A stretch of DNA of 64,000 nucleotides from Desmodus rotundus (GCF_022682495.2 NC_071397.1:8709082-8773081), one strand, 5' to 3'. Positions 1-10,380 are shown, counted from the stretch's first letter. The notes: generated from the letters alone by a model not told the origin. Numbers and translations are program-made.

Positions 1-6
1 GCCCTG
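1..6 (+). CDS. MDFI: MDFI, 3' end of first coding exon (partial)
   Basis: Six bases precede a GTGAGT donor at 7-12. Read as the tail of a Gly codon, Pro, and the first base of Ala, they join the CC at 3366 to give Gly-Pro-Ala-Gln, matching human residues 24-27. No other ATG-bearing exon fitting the MDFI N-terminus was found downstream, which supports this reading. Confidence 0.8.
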
Positions 7-3000
7 GTGAGTGCTGTCTCTTGGTCCAGCATCTTGGCACTGGGGCCCTCTGGGCAGCATCCCATTCACAGATCAGGCCTTCCTGCCACTTCTGTGCCTC
101 CTCACTCTGCTTGCAGGGCGCTCAGCAGTTTCGTCCCCTGCCCTCAGTGTGGCTCCCTCAGGCAGCTGCTGGGTCCCCTCCGCTGCCCCCCTGACCCCAG
201 GAGAACTGCCCCTTTGTGTTTCTAGGTCAAGATGCCTGAACTGGATTCTCTTGCCTGGTTTCTTTTCAAGAGGTCTGATGCTCACCCTAGAGTGGCCACT
301 CATAGTCTGTGCTCTCTCTAATCTCCTGCTCCCTCCAGATTTGAGGTCGCCGCCTTCTCTGCGACTGTTAGAAGAGACTGCCCAGAGAGTGGTACGCTGA
401 GAGGAGGGCGGAGATGGGGACCAGCCTCCCTGACCCCTCTTTCTCACCTTCCTCCCTCTCCAACTCTGGCAGCCCAGACAGCTGCAGTCTGGCCCCTTCT
501 ACTGCAGGACTGACAGGGTCACCCCTATGCACGCTGTGACCTCAGGGGAAGGCCCAGGAAGTGACCACCTGGGCGTACCAGGGCCCAGCTGTCTTTCTAG
601 GTGTGCCAGCCTCAACAGCACCATGCGGTCCTTTCCCTCATTCCTGCTGCAGCTCCTCTTGAAAAGGCCTTTTCTGCTTCTTTGCTGACTTATTATTCAA
701 GATCCAACGTGGGCATTGCCTTCTCCGGGAAGCATCCTAGTGCACACACCAGACACGCACACACACCCCGGGGGTAAATGCCCATTTTCTGTGTTCCGCC
801 AGTTCTTAGAAACCTCCCTGCTGTCCTTCTTGCCCCTCGGTATGTGTGGCTGCCCCGCACCTAACCCTGAAGGAGAACTCCTGAGGCAGTGACCTGTCTT
901 ATTTGGTCTACCAGTGCTTGATGTTACAGGTGTATTGTATCTGCTTAATAAATGTTAAACCAACCAGCACAGGAAAGAAGGAAGGAAGGAAGGGAAAGAA
1001 GGAGGGAGGGAAGGAGGAGGAAGGGAGGGCAGGTAGGTGGGTGGGTAAACGGGAAGGTTCCTGAACGGCCCCTGCAGGCCAGGACACTGCCGAGCGTGTC
1101 ATTCCTTTCTGAAACCCTATGACATTAAGTGTTAGGAAGCCCCCTCTACACACAAGGTACCTGAGTCCCAGTCACTTGCCCATGCTGGTAACTGGTGAAA
1201 ACCCAGGCTTGTGTCTCACGGCTTCTCCCGCAGGCCTTCACATCTCACCCCACGGAAGGGTCAGCCCTCCTGGTTCCGGCTGGGGGCTGGAGCTCGGCAG
1301 GCCCACTTCTTTCCAGGGCTTTGGGACCCAAGCCCTGAGCCGCCCTCCTTCACGTGCAACCTGGGGTCTCAGCCCTGAAAGTCTTGTCCAATCGCTGCAG
1401 ACCAGCTTGGGCTAGGAGAGCACCATCTGGCACCGCTCCTCCCTGGTGCCATCTCCACTTGCCTGGCCCCCACCCCCGACCCCAGCTTTGTGATCTTCCA
1501 AAAGCCATTGACTTCTTTCTCCTTAACCCAGGTGGTGACGGGGTTCTCCACAGGCACAAAGCATGGCAGGGCTGCAGGGAACCCGCCCCTGTGGCCATGG
1601 AGCCTCAATGGGTGCCATGGGAGGCTCTCAACACGTAACTCCGGTGTCCTCCAGAAGTCGCAGGAGCCCCAGCCCCTTTCACCTCCCAACCTGGCCCCTG
1701 TCTCCAGGAAGAGCCCGTGGTTTCCCTGGGCAGGCGTGAGCATGTCTGCCCGGCCTGCTGCTCTCTGTGCTGCCCACTCAGGGCCTCTGGGGTCCCTGTC
1801 CTCCTGGTCATGGGAAACCAGGGTCTTTGGAACAAAGATGGCACAGGCCTGTCTGAGGATCAGAAGCCACAGCGGGATGCTCAGGGCCCAGGGAAGCAGC
1901 TGAGCCCCTGGGTCGTCCCCTCCTTCAAGATGCCCCATTTCGTAGACCCGTGTGCCCAACCTTAATTATCTCCCTCCTCTCTGGTCCCCGCCCCACCATT
2001 TGGAGACAGCTTAGAGAAGGACCCCATATGTAAGCTCCTCTGTTCTTTGTCATTGATTTGTTTCTACTTCCAAGACTAGTCTTGGCCCCTCTCTCTCTGT
2101 CCCCCTGCATGCCTGTCTCTCAGTCTCTGGTACATGTGTGTGGCTGTGGGCACTTTACTGTGCGGGTTTCACTGTCCTTCTGTCTCCCTGAGACCCTGTC
2201 CTCTCCCTGTGCCCTTTTGGTCTCTGTGTCCCTCTGAGTGTCTTGTTTCTGTGTCTCTCCCAGTAGGGTATGTGGGGGCATCCTGTTGAGGCCCATGCCA
2301 CTCCAACTGCACATCTGAGGTCCGAAGGAGAGGCTCGGGCTATGCCCCGCACCCTCTAATTGCCCAACCTCACCCTTGGCCCTGTGACCCCTGCTTTCAC
2401 CCTCCTCCTCCCTGTCCCACCCCTGCCTTCCCACACCCGGTGACTGAGAGTGTGGGAACTGGGGCCACTTTCTGCCTCCCTCCTCCACCACCCATCCCCC
2501 CAACTTTTCCCCTGGGCCCAGGGGGCCTGAATCCTAGTCCTGCCGCCTTGGGAGCTGCGGGTTTGAAGGTGGCTCCATTCCTTCCTTCCGCCCACCGTGC
2601 AGAGAGGGCCGAGTTGGTCACTGTAATTACATGTGGCTGCGGTCTGCCTCTTCCCAGCCTTCTGTCCTCCCTCTCTCTCCTCCGGCCCGTAGCCCCTCCG
2701 CCCCAGACCTCAGCCGTCTCCTCACCCCAGGTTTCCTCTGCCTCTTTCTTTTGCTATCATCCTCTCTCTCCGACCCAATTTCTCACTGTCTGTCTCCCTC
2801 TCGCTCGGTCTATATCACGCTCGCTTCTCCTTCGCCTCTGCCTCTGACCCTGTCTTTATCTTTCTCTCCATTGCTGCCTCTCCCTCTGCCACTGAGTCTC
2901 TCCTGTCCCGGGCTGTCTGTCACTGTCTTCCTGGGACTGTCCCCTTCCGTGCCCAGTCCCCCGCCTTCTGATGCTCTATGTCTCTCTGCTTCTGCCTTCC

Positions 3001-6000
3001 ACTGTCCCTTTGATTCTTTCTCTCCCTCCCCATCACTCTAGGTGCCTGTCTCTATCTCGGCATCGCTGATCACCTGTCTGTTCTTTCCTGCGCTGTGGTT
3101 CTCCTTTCCCTCCTGACACCACACACACGCACACACAGGCACACACGTGCACAGGCACACACACACACCCCCTTGCTCACTCACGCATTGTGGTTTGGGA
3201 GTCTATTTTGGAGTCTGGCAATGTTGCCAGATAGGGTAAGGGCTGGGTAACTGTACAAAGAGACCAAGAATGAGGGCTCAAGGCATTCTGGGCAGCAAGG
3301 GGACCAGGGCAGGGCAAGCAAGAGGGCGCCAGGAAACTACCGCGGTCGTCTGCTTTCTCCCCTAGCCCAGACCCCACCCCTCCTGCCTGGGCTGGAGGTA
3401 GAAACAGGAGCCACTCACCCTGTGGAGGCAAAGCTGGAAGAGGGCTTCCTGGAGGAGGCGGCACCCTCCATGCCCCAAGGAAATGACCCTGGGACCCCCC
3501 AGGTCCTGGACAGCACTGACCTCGATGTCCCCACAGAAGCTGTGACATGTGAGTCCTAGGGGCCCAGGGTATTGGGGTGGTAACAAGTAGGGGTTGCACT
3601 GGGGAGTCCAATCCAGGTGGGCTTGCAAAACTGCAGTGGGTGCCCTCGAGGAGCTAGCGCAGGGCCAGGACCTGGAGGTGTGGGCAGTGGAGAGGCGTGT
3701 GACACCGTCACTGTCCTTCCTGTCTGGGAAGAAGGTCTCCATGCACAGAATGATTGGTATAAATGAGTTCAAAGTGAGTGTGCACAGGCCGCAGGCAACG
3801 TGGTTCAGGACAACAGAGCGGGAGGCTGGATGGGAACAGGCGCCCTCCCCTCAGGAAGAGAGCGGGGAGCTGAGGACAGGCAGCCGGAGCCAGACACAGC
3901 ACCACCCTTCGGGGGTTCAGGGCAAGAGAAAGGAGACACTCAGTCCCCATGGGCAGCAAAAGTCAGCTCCATTCCTAAGCTTGGCTCCAGGTCTCCAGGG
4001 AGGGCCTGGGAGGGAGAGCATTCTCCACCTTCACCCTCAAAAGCACAGAAGGGGCAGTCAGAATTGTTTTGTAATTACTGATAAGATACCTCAAATCTGC
4101 AAGCACAGTTGTACTTTACAACTTTCCTTCCCTGAGTGATCCCACATGCTCTGTAGATCAGCCTGCAGTGAGGCAGCTTAGCTACCATGAAACCCATTTA
4201 CAGATGGGAAAACTGAGGCCCAGAGACCCACTCACCCTGGACAGGAGCTGGGGGACTAAGGTCTCCTGACCCAGTGCTCTTTCCTATGCCTTTCTGCCCA
4301 GCTGGCACGCTGAGCAGGGAGCCGCGCTCAGGCAGGGCATCTGGGGCGAAGGTGGACTCCCTGGAAGTCAGGGTTACTAAACCCTGCCAGCGCACTGCCC
4401 TCAGCCTCCTCCAGACACACCCACGGGCAGAACTGAAAGAAAGAGGTCAGCGCAGTGGCCACAGAAGAGGGGCCTGGGTGGGAGTTGGACAGTCACTCCT
4501 ATGTCTGTGGGCCCTAAGTGTTTGCTCTGTGACTCAGTCCCCGTGGTCACTTCTCAGCTATGGCCACAGGCAAGCTTTGTGTCTGCCCACACCCCCCAGG
4601 GCCCTCAGCTCACCGCACATGCCCGCCCTCTGGTCTCCGTGCCATGTTTAGGCAGCAGGGCAGGGGGCACTGAGGTTGGCCAAGGATTCAGCTCAGTCGC
4701 CCCCATGGGGCCAAGAGGTGGGTTGTGATGATTCAGGCCTGGCTGCTTCCCATAGCTTTACCCCTGTTTACCCGGATGCCGGCACCAGCCACGCCTCAGG
4801 GAAGAAGGCTTCCGGCATGGAGCCTCTCCAGAGGCCTGTCTCCTGTGGTTCCCCCAACTCCCCACCGGCCCTCTGCTCCTTATCCCAATCTCCATCCCCT
4901 CCCCCTGCCTTTTTTAGCTGTGGAAACTTGGCAAGTTTTAGCCTCCTTGGGCCTCAGTTTTGTCATCTGTGAAATGGGCCTAATCATAGATCTGTCATGG
5001 TACGTGGGGACATTACTACACATACAGCTCTCAGCACTGTGTCTGGCACCAGTAACAGCTCAAAACGTGTGAACTACCAGTTGTAAGTATAGTGATTGTT
5101 GCGATAGTAGCAGCTCATTCCCCAGTCCCTTGTCTCCCAACCTCTGCCCATTCCTTGCCTCTCTGGCCTCTGAGTCTCTGCTCTCAGCCTCTAGGCTGGT
5201 CCACCTCCGACACTAGCTGTGGGCCTTGGACAAGTTACTGTACGTCTCTGGGATGCAGTTTCCTCATCTGTAAGGGAGGATACAGCCCTGTAGAGACACT
5301 GAGAGGATCCAGTAGAGAATAACTAGCAGGTCAAGGGCTTAGCCGAGTGGCAGTAAGGGCAGTAAGTGCTCAGTGCTGTCACTCCTACCATTTGCAGAGG
5401 CCCAGCCCCTCAGGCGTGGCACCGAAGCTGCCTTCCCCTCTCCTCAGCCTCCAGGCACCCCTCCCCCATCTCCTGCTACCACAGTTGAAACACAGAGGCC
5501 AGGCCTGGAGGGAGCTGGGGGTCCAGACCCCAGAGATGGAAGTTCCCCCTATTTACAGAGGTCCTCAGGGTCCCAGGCTCCTGCCCAGGCCCCGCCCCGA
5601 GCAGCTGTGGGCCCCAGAGCTCTTTGTGTTCCCTTCTCAGTCTCGTCACCAGACACACACACACCTGCCCCGTGTCTGTGAATAGAGAACTGTGCCTTTC
5701 ACGTGAGCAAACCTGAGTGAGGTGAAGGAAAGCAGTGGGTGTTTGGGGGGATCTCTGGGGCCAGCTTCCCTGCACCTCACTGACAAAACTGAAGTCTGGT
5801 TCCTCGGTCTGGGACGGGGACTCACGGAGGTTGGGGGGTTCCTAGCCTCAGGGCTCTCCCTCTTGCCTCCTTCTGTCCCTCCTCACCCAGACCCCAGGGG
5901 CCCCTCAGCAAACTCCTTCTGCCAGCCGCCCCACAGAGGCTGCCAGGGCAGGGGTGTGGAGGAGCAGGAGATAGAGGGGCTGCTGCGAGGAGCCCCCGGA

Positions 6001-9000
6001 TTCCAGAGCCAGGCATTCATCTCCAAACAGATGTTTCTAATAAGTCACCCAGCACACGAAGGGCAAAAACAGCTGGGGGCTTGGCAGAGGCTGAAGCGAA
6101 GGTTAACTGCTTCACTGCTGTCCTCCTCACCCCAGCCGAACTATCCTTGTCCCTCCGCCCGACTGCCACCGCTCTTGCCAAAATCCCAGGACCCCAAGAG
6201 CAGGAGAATGGATTTCATGTGGGGTAAGAAGGTGGGGTCCAAGGCTCTGAGCCCCTCTTGCACCTCTGTTTTTTCTTGAATGAGCACTGGCTAGGGAGCC
6301 GGGAGCCAGGCTCAGCTCTGCTGATATTTCATGGTGTGCCTCTGGGCAAGTCCGTTCTGCTCTCTGGGCCTCAGTTTCCTCATCTGCAGAATACAAATCC
6401 GGATAGGTGAACTGCGGCATGTGTAAGAACAAAGCAGGCAGGAGCAGAGCACAGCCCTGGGGGGCGGGGCAGCCCTCCACCTTGCCCCCATCGCCCTTTC
6501 TGCTCATCTCTCCAGGCCAGCCTCAGGGGAACACCTTGGGCTGCACCCCACTACTGGCGAATGGCTCTGGCCACCCCTCAGAGCTGAGCGGCGCCAAGCG
6601 AGCGGGGAATGGCGCCCTGGGTGGCCCCAAAGCCCACCGGAAGTTGCAGGCTCACCCGTCTCTCGCCAGCCAGGGCAGTAAGAAGAGCAAGGGCAGCACC
6701 AAGTCCGCTGCCTCCCAGATCCCTCTCCAGGCGCAGGAAGGTAAGTGCCCCACTTCCCCCCCAGGGGCCTCCAAAGCCAGGTTCCTCAAGGCATGACCCA
6801 GCAGTAGCATCTTCACCGGGCTTCTGGTTACAAGTGCAGCCTCAGCTCCACACTGACCCCACCGGATCTGAGCCTCTGGGTGAGGTAGGAGCCTAGATTT
6901 AACAAGCCTTCCAGGGAGTCTGATGCAAGACTCAAATCTGAGAACTTTGCAAAGGTTATTGGATAAACTGAGGCATATCTGCCTTCTGAAGGCCAAACCC
7001 TTCCGACCCCTGCTCTCCCAGTTTCTGTAACAAGGAATGGAGCCATCTGGGCTGATCCAGCTCAAGCCACCCTGTTTCTGGAAACAAATTTTTTTCAAGG
7101 AGTGGGCCATCTGTTTAGTGAGGGCAGAACACCTAGCAGAATAACACAATGCACCATCAGATGCTTAACCGGGGGTGGGGCAGGGGCTGCAATGTGCAGT
7201 GGGAGGTCAGCAGACCCAGATACACCAGACGTTGTTCCTGCAACACAGAGATCCTCTGCAGGGCCACGCTGGGCAACCTGCTTCCCCGCCCCACCAGGCA
7301 TCAGTTCAGCCTGAGTCTCATCTGCCTGTGGCTCAGTGGTTCTTGACCTTTACCCCAGAATTTTTAAGTGATTCCTGTCCATGTTAGGGGACTCTGGCCT
7401 GGTCCTCTGCAAACAGGATTCGGTGCACACATTTGCACATAATGTATTCACAAACTTTCCCACCCTGCAGAGCAGATTCTGCCCAGTTAATTTATGAAAG
7501 AGGTATTCATTCACTTGAAGGTTAGTCGACACTGTGCTGTGTGCTGGGTACCCAGTCCATGGCCTTCTGAAACTCTCAGGAGAGAGACACGGCAGGTAAT
7601 CACCATACGTTGTGATAAATACAGTGATGAAGCCACACACTCCAGGGTATTATGAGAACACAGGGGGCACCCACTCCAGCCCAGAAAGCTGAGGAGGCAA
7701 GTCTGGGAAGGGCTCTGGAGGAATCTCTGAGCAAGCCTTAAAGGTTGAGTAGGAGGATCTAGCCATGAGGGCATTAGCATAGAGGTGAGAAATGGCTAGT
7801 GTGGCCAGATTATAAAGTTCAAGGTGAGAAGTGGTGGGAGGGGAGACAGGAGCTCAGGGGGCAATAAGGAGCCATTGAGGGTTTTAAAGAAGGTAGTGAC
7901 CTCATCAGATTTGCATTGGAAGGGAACTCCCTCATCCAGTTTGCAGACAGATTGCAGAGGTTCCCGCTGTGCAGAGCCCCACTTCCTCCACACCGGAAAG
8001 GGTTGGGGAATCACCCTCCCGTGCAAGGTGAGACTCCCACAGGACCAGCAGCCTGTGCCAGGGGCTCGCCTACTCAGGCACTGGACACTCTGCCCTTGGC
8101 CTGGCCCCTGGCAGGGATACCCACTCAGCATCCCGGCAGCACATTGAGCCTTTCCAGGTGTGGACTCCAGAGCCAGCCTGCCTGGGTGTGGGTCCCAGCC
8201 CCACCACTTACTTACCAGCTGGGTGCCCAAAGGCGAGTTTATGTATTAAATCACTTACCATTTATTTACTCAGCACCCACAGTGTGTCAGCCACTGTTCT
8301 AGGGACAATAGATCTGTGACCCAAACAGACAAAGATGACTGTCCTTGTGGAGCTTACATTTTAGTGGGAGGAGACAACTGTGTAGTGCTGTGGAAGGCGG
8401 TAAGTCCTAGTGGGGACAGGCTACGGGGGTGGGGGTGCTGGGCTGGGGCAGGCAGGTTACATTATTAATGAGTGTGGCATTTGGGCAATGAAGGAGGCTG
8501 GGAGGGGGCAGAGACTTTACCTGGAGCAAGAGCATTCCAGGCTGGGGGTGGGGTGGGGGAGCGCCTTTGAGACCAGAAGCCACAGCAGTGATACAGGGGG
8601 ACAGGGTGGGGGAGGGAGCCAGATCACGTAAGGCCATGGGGGGGCCACTGTGAGCTTTTTAGGTTTTATTCCCAGTGAAGCAGAGGCCACTGGAGGGTTC
8701 TGAGCACTGGAGACACAGTCCCACCGAAGCTGTACAAGGGGCCCTGCTATGCGTGGGGTAGATGTCCGGAGGGCCAGGGTGGGGAATGGAGAGGCGGTGG
8801 GGAAGCAGTTGCCCTGGCAGAGATTAGCAGGTGGGAGGATTCTGGTTATATTCTGGAGTGACTTCTCTGCCTCAGTTTCTTGATCTGTAGAGCAGGGCTA
8901 ATAGTAGCCCCACCTCATGGAGTTGTTGCAAGTTTAAATAAGTTTAATTCGTGCCCAGAACTTACAATGACTAAGGAGGGCTAGGAGCAGGGGCTGGGGA

Positions 9001-9460
9001 TCCACGCTGCCTGGGCCGAACCCTCACTCTGCAACTTAGCACACGGGCGTGTTTAAGTCACTCTCCTCACAGTCCCCACCTCCCGGAGCTGCTGACTGCG
9101 CAGGCGCACTGGCTGCCGAGCACTGAGCACTCCTTGAGCGCGCTGTGGCTGGGTCCCCTGCCCCAAGGTGTCTCACCCTGCTCCCTCCGCCCGCCCACCG
9201 CAGACTGCTGCGTCCACTGCATCCTGTCCTGCCTGTTCTGCGAGTTCCTGACGCTGTGCAACATCGTCCTGGACTGCGCCACGTGCGGCTCCTGCAGCTC
9301 CGAGGACTCGTGCCTCTGCTGCTGCTGCTGCGGCTCCGGCGAGTGCGCTGACTGCGACCTGCCCTGCGACCTGGACTGCGGCATCCTGGACGCCTGCTGC
9401 GAGTCGGCCGACTGCCTGGAGATCTGCATGGAGTGCTGTGGGCTGTGCTTCTCCTCCTGA
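1..9460 (+). CDS. MDFI: MDFI, MyoD family inhibitor (I-mfa), 5'-truncated by the window edge
   Basis: Coding parts are 1-6, 3366-3548, 6516-6740 and 9204-9460; all junctions are GT/AG and every split codon closes (Ala26 G|CC, Cys87 T|GC, Asp162 G|AC). In-window sequence gives 222 complete residues after a split Gly, equal to human MDFI from Pro25 to 246 as I recall it. The N-terminal half is acidic and proline-rich (about 26-86), then a Ser/Lys-rich basic stretch (about 118-150), then the I-mfa domain (163-246) with 26 Cys in 84 residues, including five in a row. Known family role: I-mfa binds MyoD, Myf5 and myogenin, masks their nuclear localisation and retains them in the cytoplasm; it also touches LEF/TCF and Axin, and MDFI/MDFIC proteins bind PIEZO channels. 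About 23 N-terminal residues lie outside the window. Identification is very secure. Confidence 0.97.
973..1030 (+). repeat. GGAA/GGGA-rich purine tract
   Basis: An imperfect (GGAA)n and GGAGG tract of about 58 bases in the first MDFI intron. Confidence 0.85.
2640..3060 (+). repeat. Long polypyrimidine (CT-rich) region
   Basis: Roughly 420 bases are dominated by CTCTCTC, TCTGTCTC and CCTCTGC motifs. It is imperfect rather than a clean microsatellite and gives long spurious Ser/Leu/Pro open frames. Confidence 0.8.
3118..3170 (+). repeat. CA microsatellite, interrupted
   Basis: (CA)n with GC and GT interruptions, about 53 bases, close to the 3' side of the first MDFI intron. Confidence 0.9.
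3366..3548 (+). CDS. MDFI: MDFI coding exon, residues about 26-87
   Basis: The acceptor is TAG at 3363-3365 and the donor is GTGAGT at 3549. The exon is 183 bp and enters and leaves in matching phase. It encodes a Glu-rich, weakly conserved stretch running from the Leu-Leu-Pro-Gly-Leu-Glu segment to the Asp-Leu-Asp-Val-Pro-Thr-Glu-Ala-Val-Thr segment typical of MDFI. Confidence 0.95.
4185..4295 (-). repeat. MIR SINE remnant
   Basis: CATTTACAGATGGGAAAACTGAGGCCCAGAG is the reverse-oriented MIR core. Confidence 0.65.
4915..5070 (+). repeat. MIR SINE remnant
   Basis: The GGGCCTCAGTTTTGTCATCT core and a CAGCACTGTGTCTGGCACCA end are typical of MIR. Confidence 0.75.
5198..5392 (+). repeat. MIR SINE remnant
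   Basis: ACTAGCTGTGGGCCTTGGAC, then TTTCCTCATCTGTAAGG and AGTAAGTGCTCAGTGCTG make a nearly complete MIR. Confidence 0.75.
5699..5706. promoter_or_regulatory. Palindromic M-box/E-box TCACGTGA in MDFI intron
   Basis: A perfect TCACGTGA palindrome, the favoured core of MiT/TFE factors (M-box/CLEAR). It is a single intronic site; function is inference only. Confidence 0.35.
6290..6425 (+). repeat. MIR SINE remnant
   Basis: GTGTGCCTCTGGGCAAGTC and CCTCAGTTTCCTCATCTGCA form the MIR core. Confidence 0.7.
6516..6740 (+). CDS. MDFI: MDFI coding exon, residues about 87-162
   Basis: The acceptor is CAG at 6513-6515 and the donor is GTAAGT at 6741; the exon is 225 bp. It carries the conserved Ala-Gly-Asn-Gly-Ala-Leu-Gly-Gly-Pro-Lys motif and a Ser/Lys-rich basic run (Gly-Ser-Lys-Lys-Ser-Lys) just ahead of the Cys-rich domain. 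Confidence 0.96.
6885..6955 (+). repeat. MER5-like DNA transposon fragment
   Basis: ATTTAACAAGCCTTCCAGGG then GTCTGATGCAAGACTCAAAT and GAGAAC resemble the end of MER5 (hAT-Charlie) elements. Short and diverged. Confidence 0.4.
7505..7920 (+). repeat. Ancient interspersed repeat, copy 1 (family not named)
   Basis: It shows the familiar mammalian pattern with CACTGTGCTGTGTGCTGGGT, GAAGGGCTCTGGAGGAATCT and GAGCCATTGAGGGTTTTAAA. The family name could not be settled by eye. Confidence 0.5.
8247..8870 (+). repeat. Ancient interspersed repeat, copy 2 (family not named)
   Basis: It has the same kind of layout as the copy at 7505: CAGTGTGTCAGCCACTGTTC, GTGGAGCTTACATTTTAGTG, AAGAGCATTCCAGGCTGGGG and GGCCACTGGAGGGTTCTGAG. 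It is more complete than copy 1 and in the same orientation. Confidence 0.5.
8855..8985 (+). repeat. MIR SINE remnant
   Basis: TGCCTCAGTTTCTTGATCTG then TCATGGAGTTGTTGCAAG and GTGCCCAGAACTTACAATGA. Confidence 0.65.
9190..9460. promoter_or_regulatory. CpG-rich island over MDFI last exon
   Basis: CpG dinucleotides are frequent throughout the I-mfa exon and sparse in the flanking intron, giving an exonic CpG island. Most is explained by Cys-Gly/Asp/Glu codon pairs. Confidence 0.6.
9204..9460 (+). CDS. MDFI: MDFI last coding exon, I-mfa Cys-rich domain
   Basis: The acceptor is CAG at 9201-9203 and the stop is TGA at 9458-9460. The whole I-mfa domain lies in this exon: 84 residues with 26 Cys, among them a five-Cys run encoded by a TGC repeat, ending Cys-Phe-Ser-Ser. 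It appears identical to the human domain as I recall it. The exon is CpG-rich compared with the flanking intron. Confidence 0.97.
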
Positions 9461-9783
9461 CCCGCCAGTCCCGACGGTCCTCCTGGGGGGGCCGGCCCCA
9501 GGGCTGTCGCACAAAGCTTGATCAGCCCCCTCCCCGCGTCCTCCCTCCTCCACCCAGCGACCTCTCAGAGCCCAGCCCAGTGAGAGGGGGGCGCCCCGGA
9601 GGCCCACTGCAGAGAGCCCGTCCTTCTCCTGGTTACCCGGGACCTGGGAGGAGAGGGTTAGTGTGGGAACCGCTCCTGGCCCAGCTGCCAGGGCCGCGGA
9701 ACACTGTGAAAGTTGGGGGAGGGGCAGGAACGTGAGGAGGTGGGGCTGTGCGCTTCTCTACCTCTCTCTGCTCCTGGTGCCCG

Positions 9784-9807
9784 CCCCCCCCCCCCCCCCC
9801 CCCCCCC
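9784..9807 (+). repeat. Poly(C) homopolymer in MDFI 3' UTR
   Basis: There are 24 consecutive C bases. In the transcript this is a candidate site for poly(C)-binding proteins; the complementary DNA strand is a pure G run able to form a quadruplex. The length is prone to polymerase slippage and assembly error. Confidence 0.9.
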
Positions 9808-10049
9808 GCTGCCGCCCCGGGCTTAGAGCACAGCAAAATGTGAAAAGAGACGCCCCACCCTTCCCACAGCCAAGCCTCTCCCTGGTCTCCTTTCCTGGGC
9901 TTTTGGGGGTGGGGTGCTGACCCATATAATGACCCCAGCGCAAAGCAGGGCTGGGCTTGGACTTGGGGCAGGGCGGGAGGGGGAACGGTATAGAAAAGAC
10001 TGGAAGGGGAGAGGGAAGGAATGGAGGGTCTGTTCTATTTGTTGCTGTA

Positions 10050-10055
10050 AATAAA
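10050..10055 (+). promoter_or_regulatory. MDFI: MDFI polyadenylation signal AATAAA
   Basis: A canonical hexamer lies about 590 bases after the MDFI stop, followed by a T/G-rich stretch (GTATTTGTTCATTT) that fits a downstream element. Confidence 0.75.
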
Positions 10056-10320
10056 GGTATTTGTTCATTTCAGATTTCCTCAGGACTCTGAGTAACGTCC
10101 ATGGACCACGCATGTGAAAAGCAAACAGTCCCCGCAAACCCCCTGCAAAGCCCCCAAATGGATGAGGCTTCCCTGCCCTCTGGGGCCCCTGCCCTTTTCC
10201 CTCCTTCATCCATGCTTCTCAGGGAGGGGAGGAAGGAAGGGGGCACTAACTCCCCACCTTTATTTCCCTGTTCCCGCCAAAGAGAAGGGAAGTCCAGAAA
10301 GAGAAGAGTTAACCCTTGGC

Positions 10321-10380
10321 ATAGACTTAATTAACAACAGATGTGTTCAGGTTTTGATTAATTAATCTCCTGCTGACTGC
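10321..10380. promoter_or_regulatory. TTAATTAA-rich island downstream of MDFI
   Basis: TTAATTAA (10327) and ATTAATTAAT (10357) flank a CAGATG E-box within 40 bases. This is AT-rich against a GC-rich background, so it may be a conserved enhancer. Confidence 0.35.

Larger units (their letters stand above)
7..3365 (+). other. MDFI: MDFI intron after first coding exon
   Basis: This is a 3.36 kb GT-AG intron. It contains a GGAA-rich tract (973-1030), a long polypyrimidine region (2640-3060) and a CA microsatellite (3118-3170). No further coding exon or young mobile element was recognised. Confidence 0.75.
3549..6515 (+). other. MDFI: MDFI intron between residues 87 split codon
   Basis: This is a 2.97 kb GT-AG intron. 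It holds several MIR-type remnants (4185-4295, 4915-5070, 5198-5392, 6290-6425) and a palindromic TCACGTGA E-box at 5699. No additional exon was recognised. Confidence 0.75.
6741..9203 (+). other. MDFI: MDFI intron ahead of the I-mfa exon
   Basis: This is a 2.46 kb GT-AG intron. It is largely old repeat: a MER5-like piece, two consecutive copies of an ancient unnamed repeat (7505-7920 and 8247-8870) and a MIR (8855-8985). Confidence 0.75.
9461..10075 (+). other. MDFI: MDFI 3' untranslated region
   Basis: This runs from the stop codon to an inferred cleavage site 15-25 bases after the AATAAA at 10050. It contains a 24-base C homopolymer (9784-9807). The end point is inferred from the signal alone. 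Confidence 0.7.

Noticed and set aside
2440..3041. Ser/Leu/Pro-rich open frames
   Set aside because: Produced by the polypyrimidine tract; low-complexity only.
9036..9607. Several long antisense frames across the MDFI last exon
   Set aside because: Arg/Ser/Ala-rich shadows of a GC-rich, Cys-coding exon; no splice or domain support.
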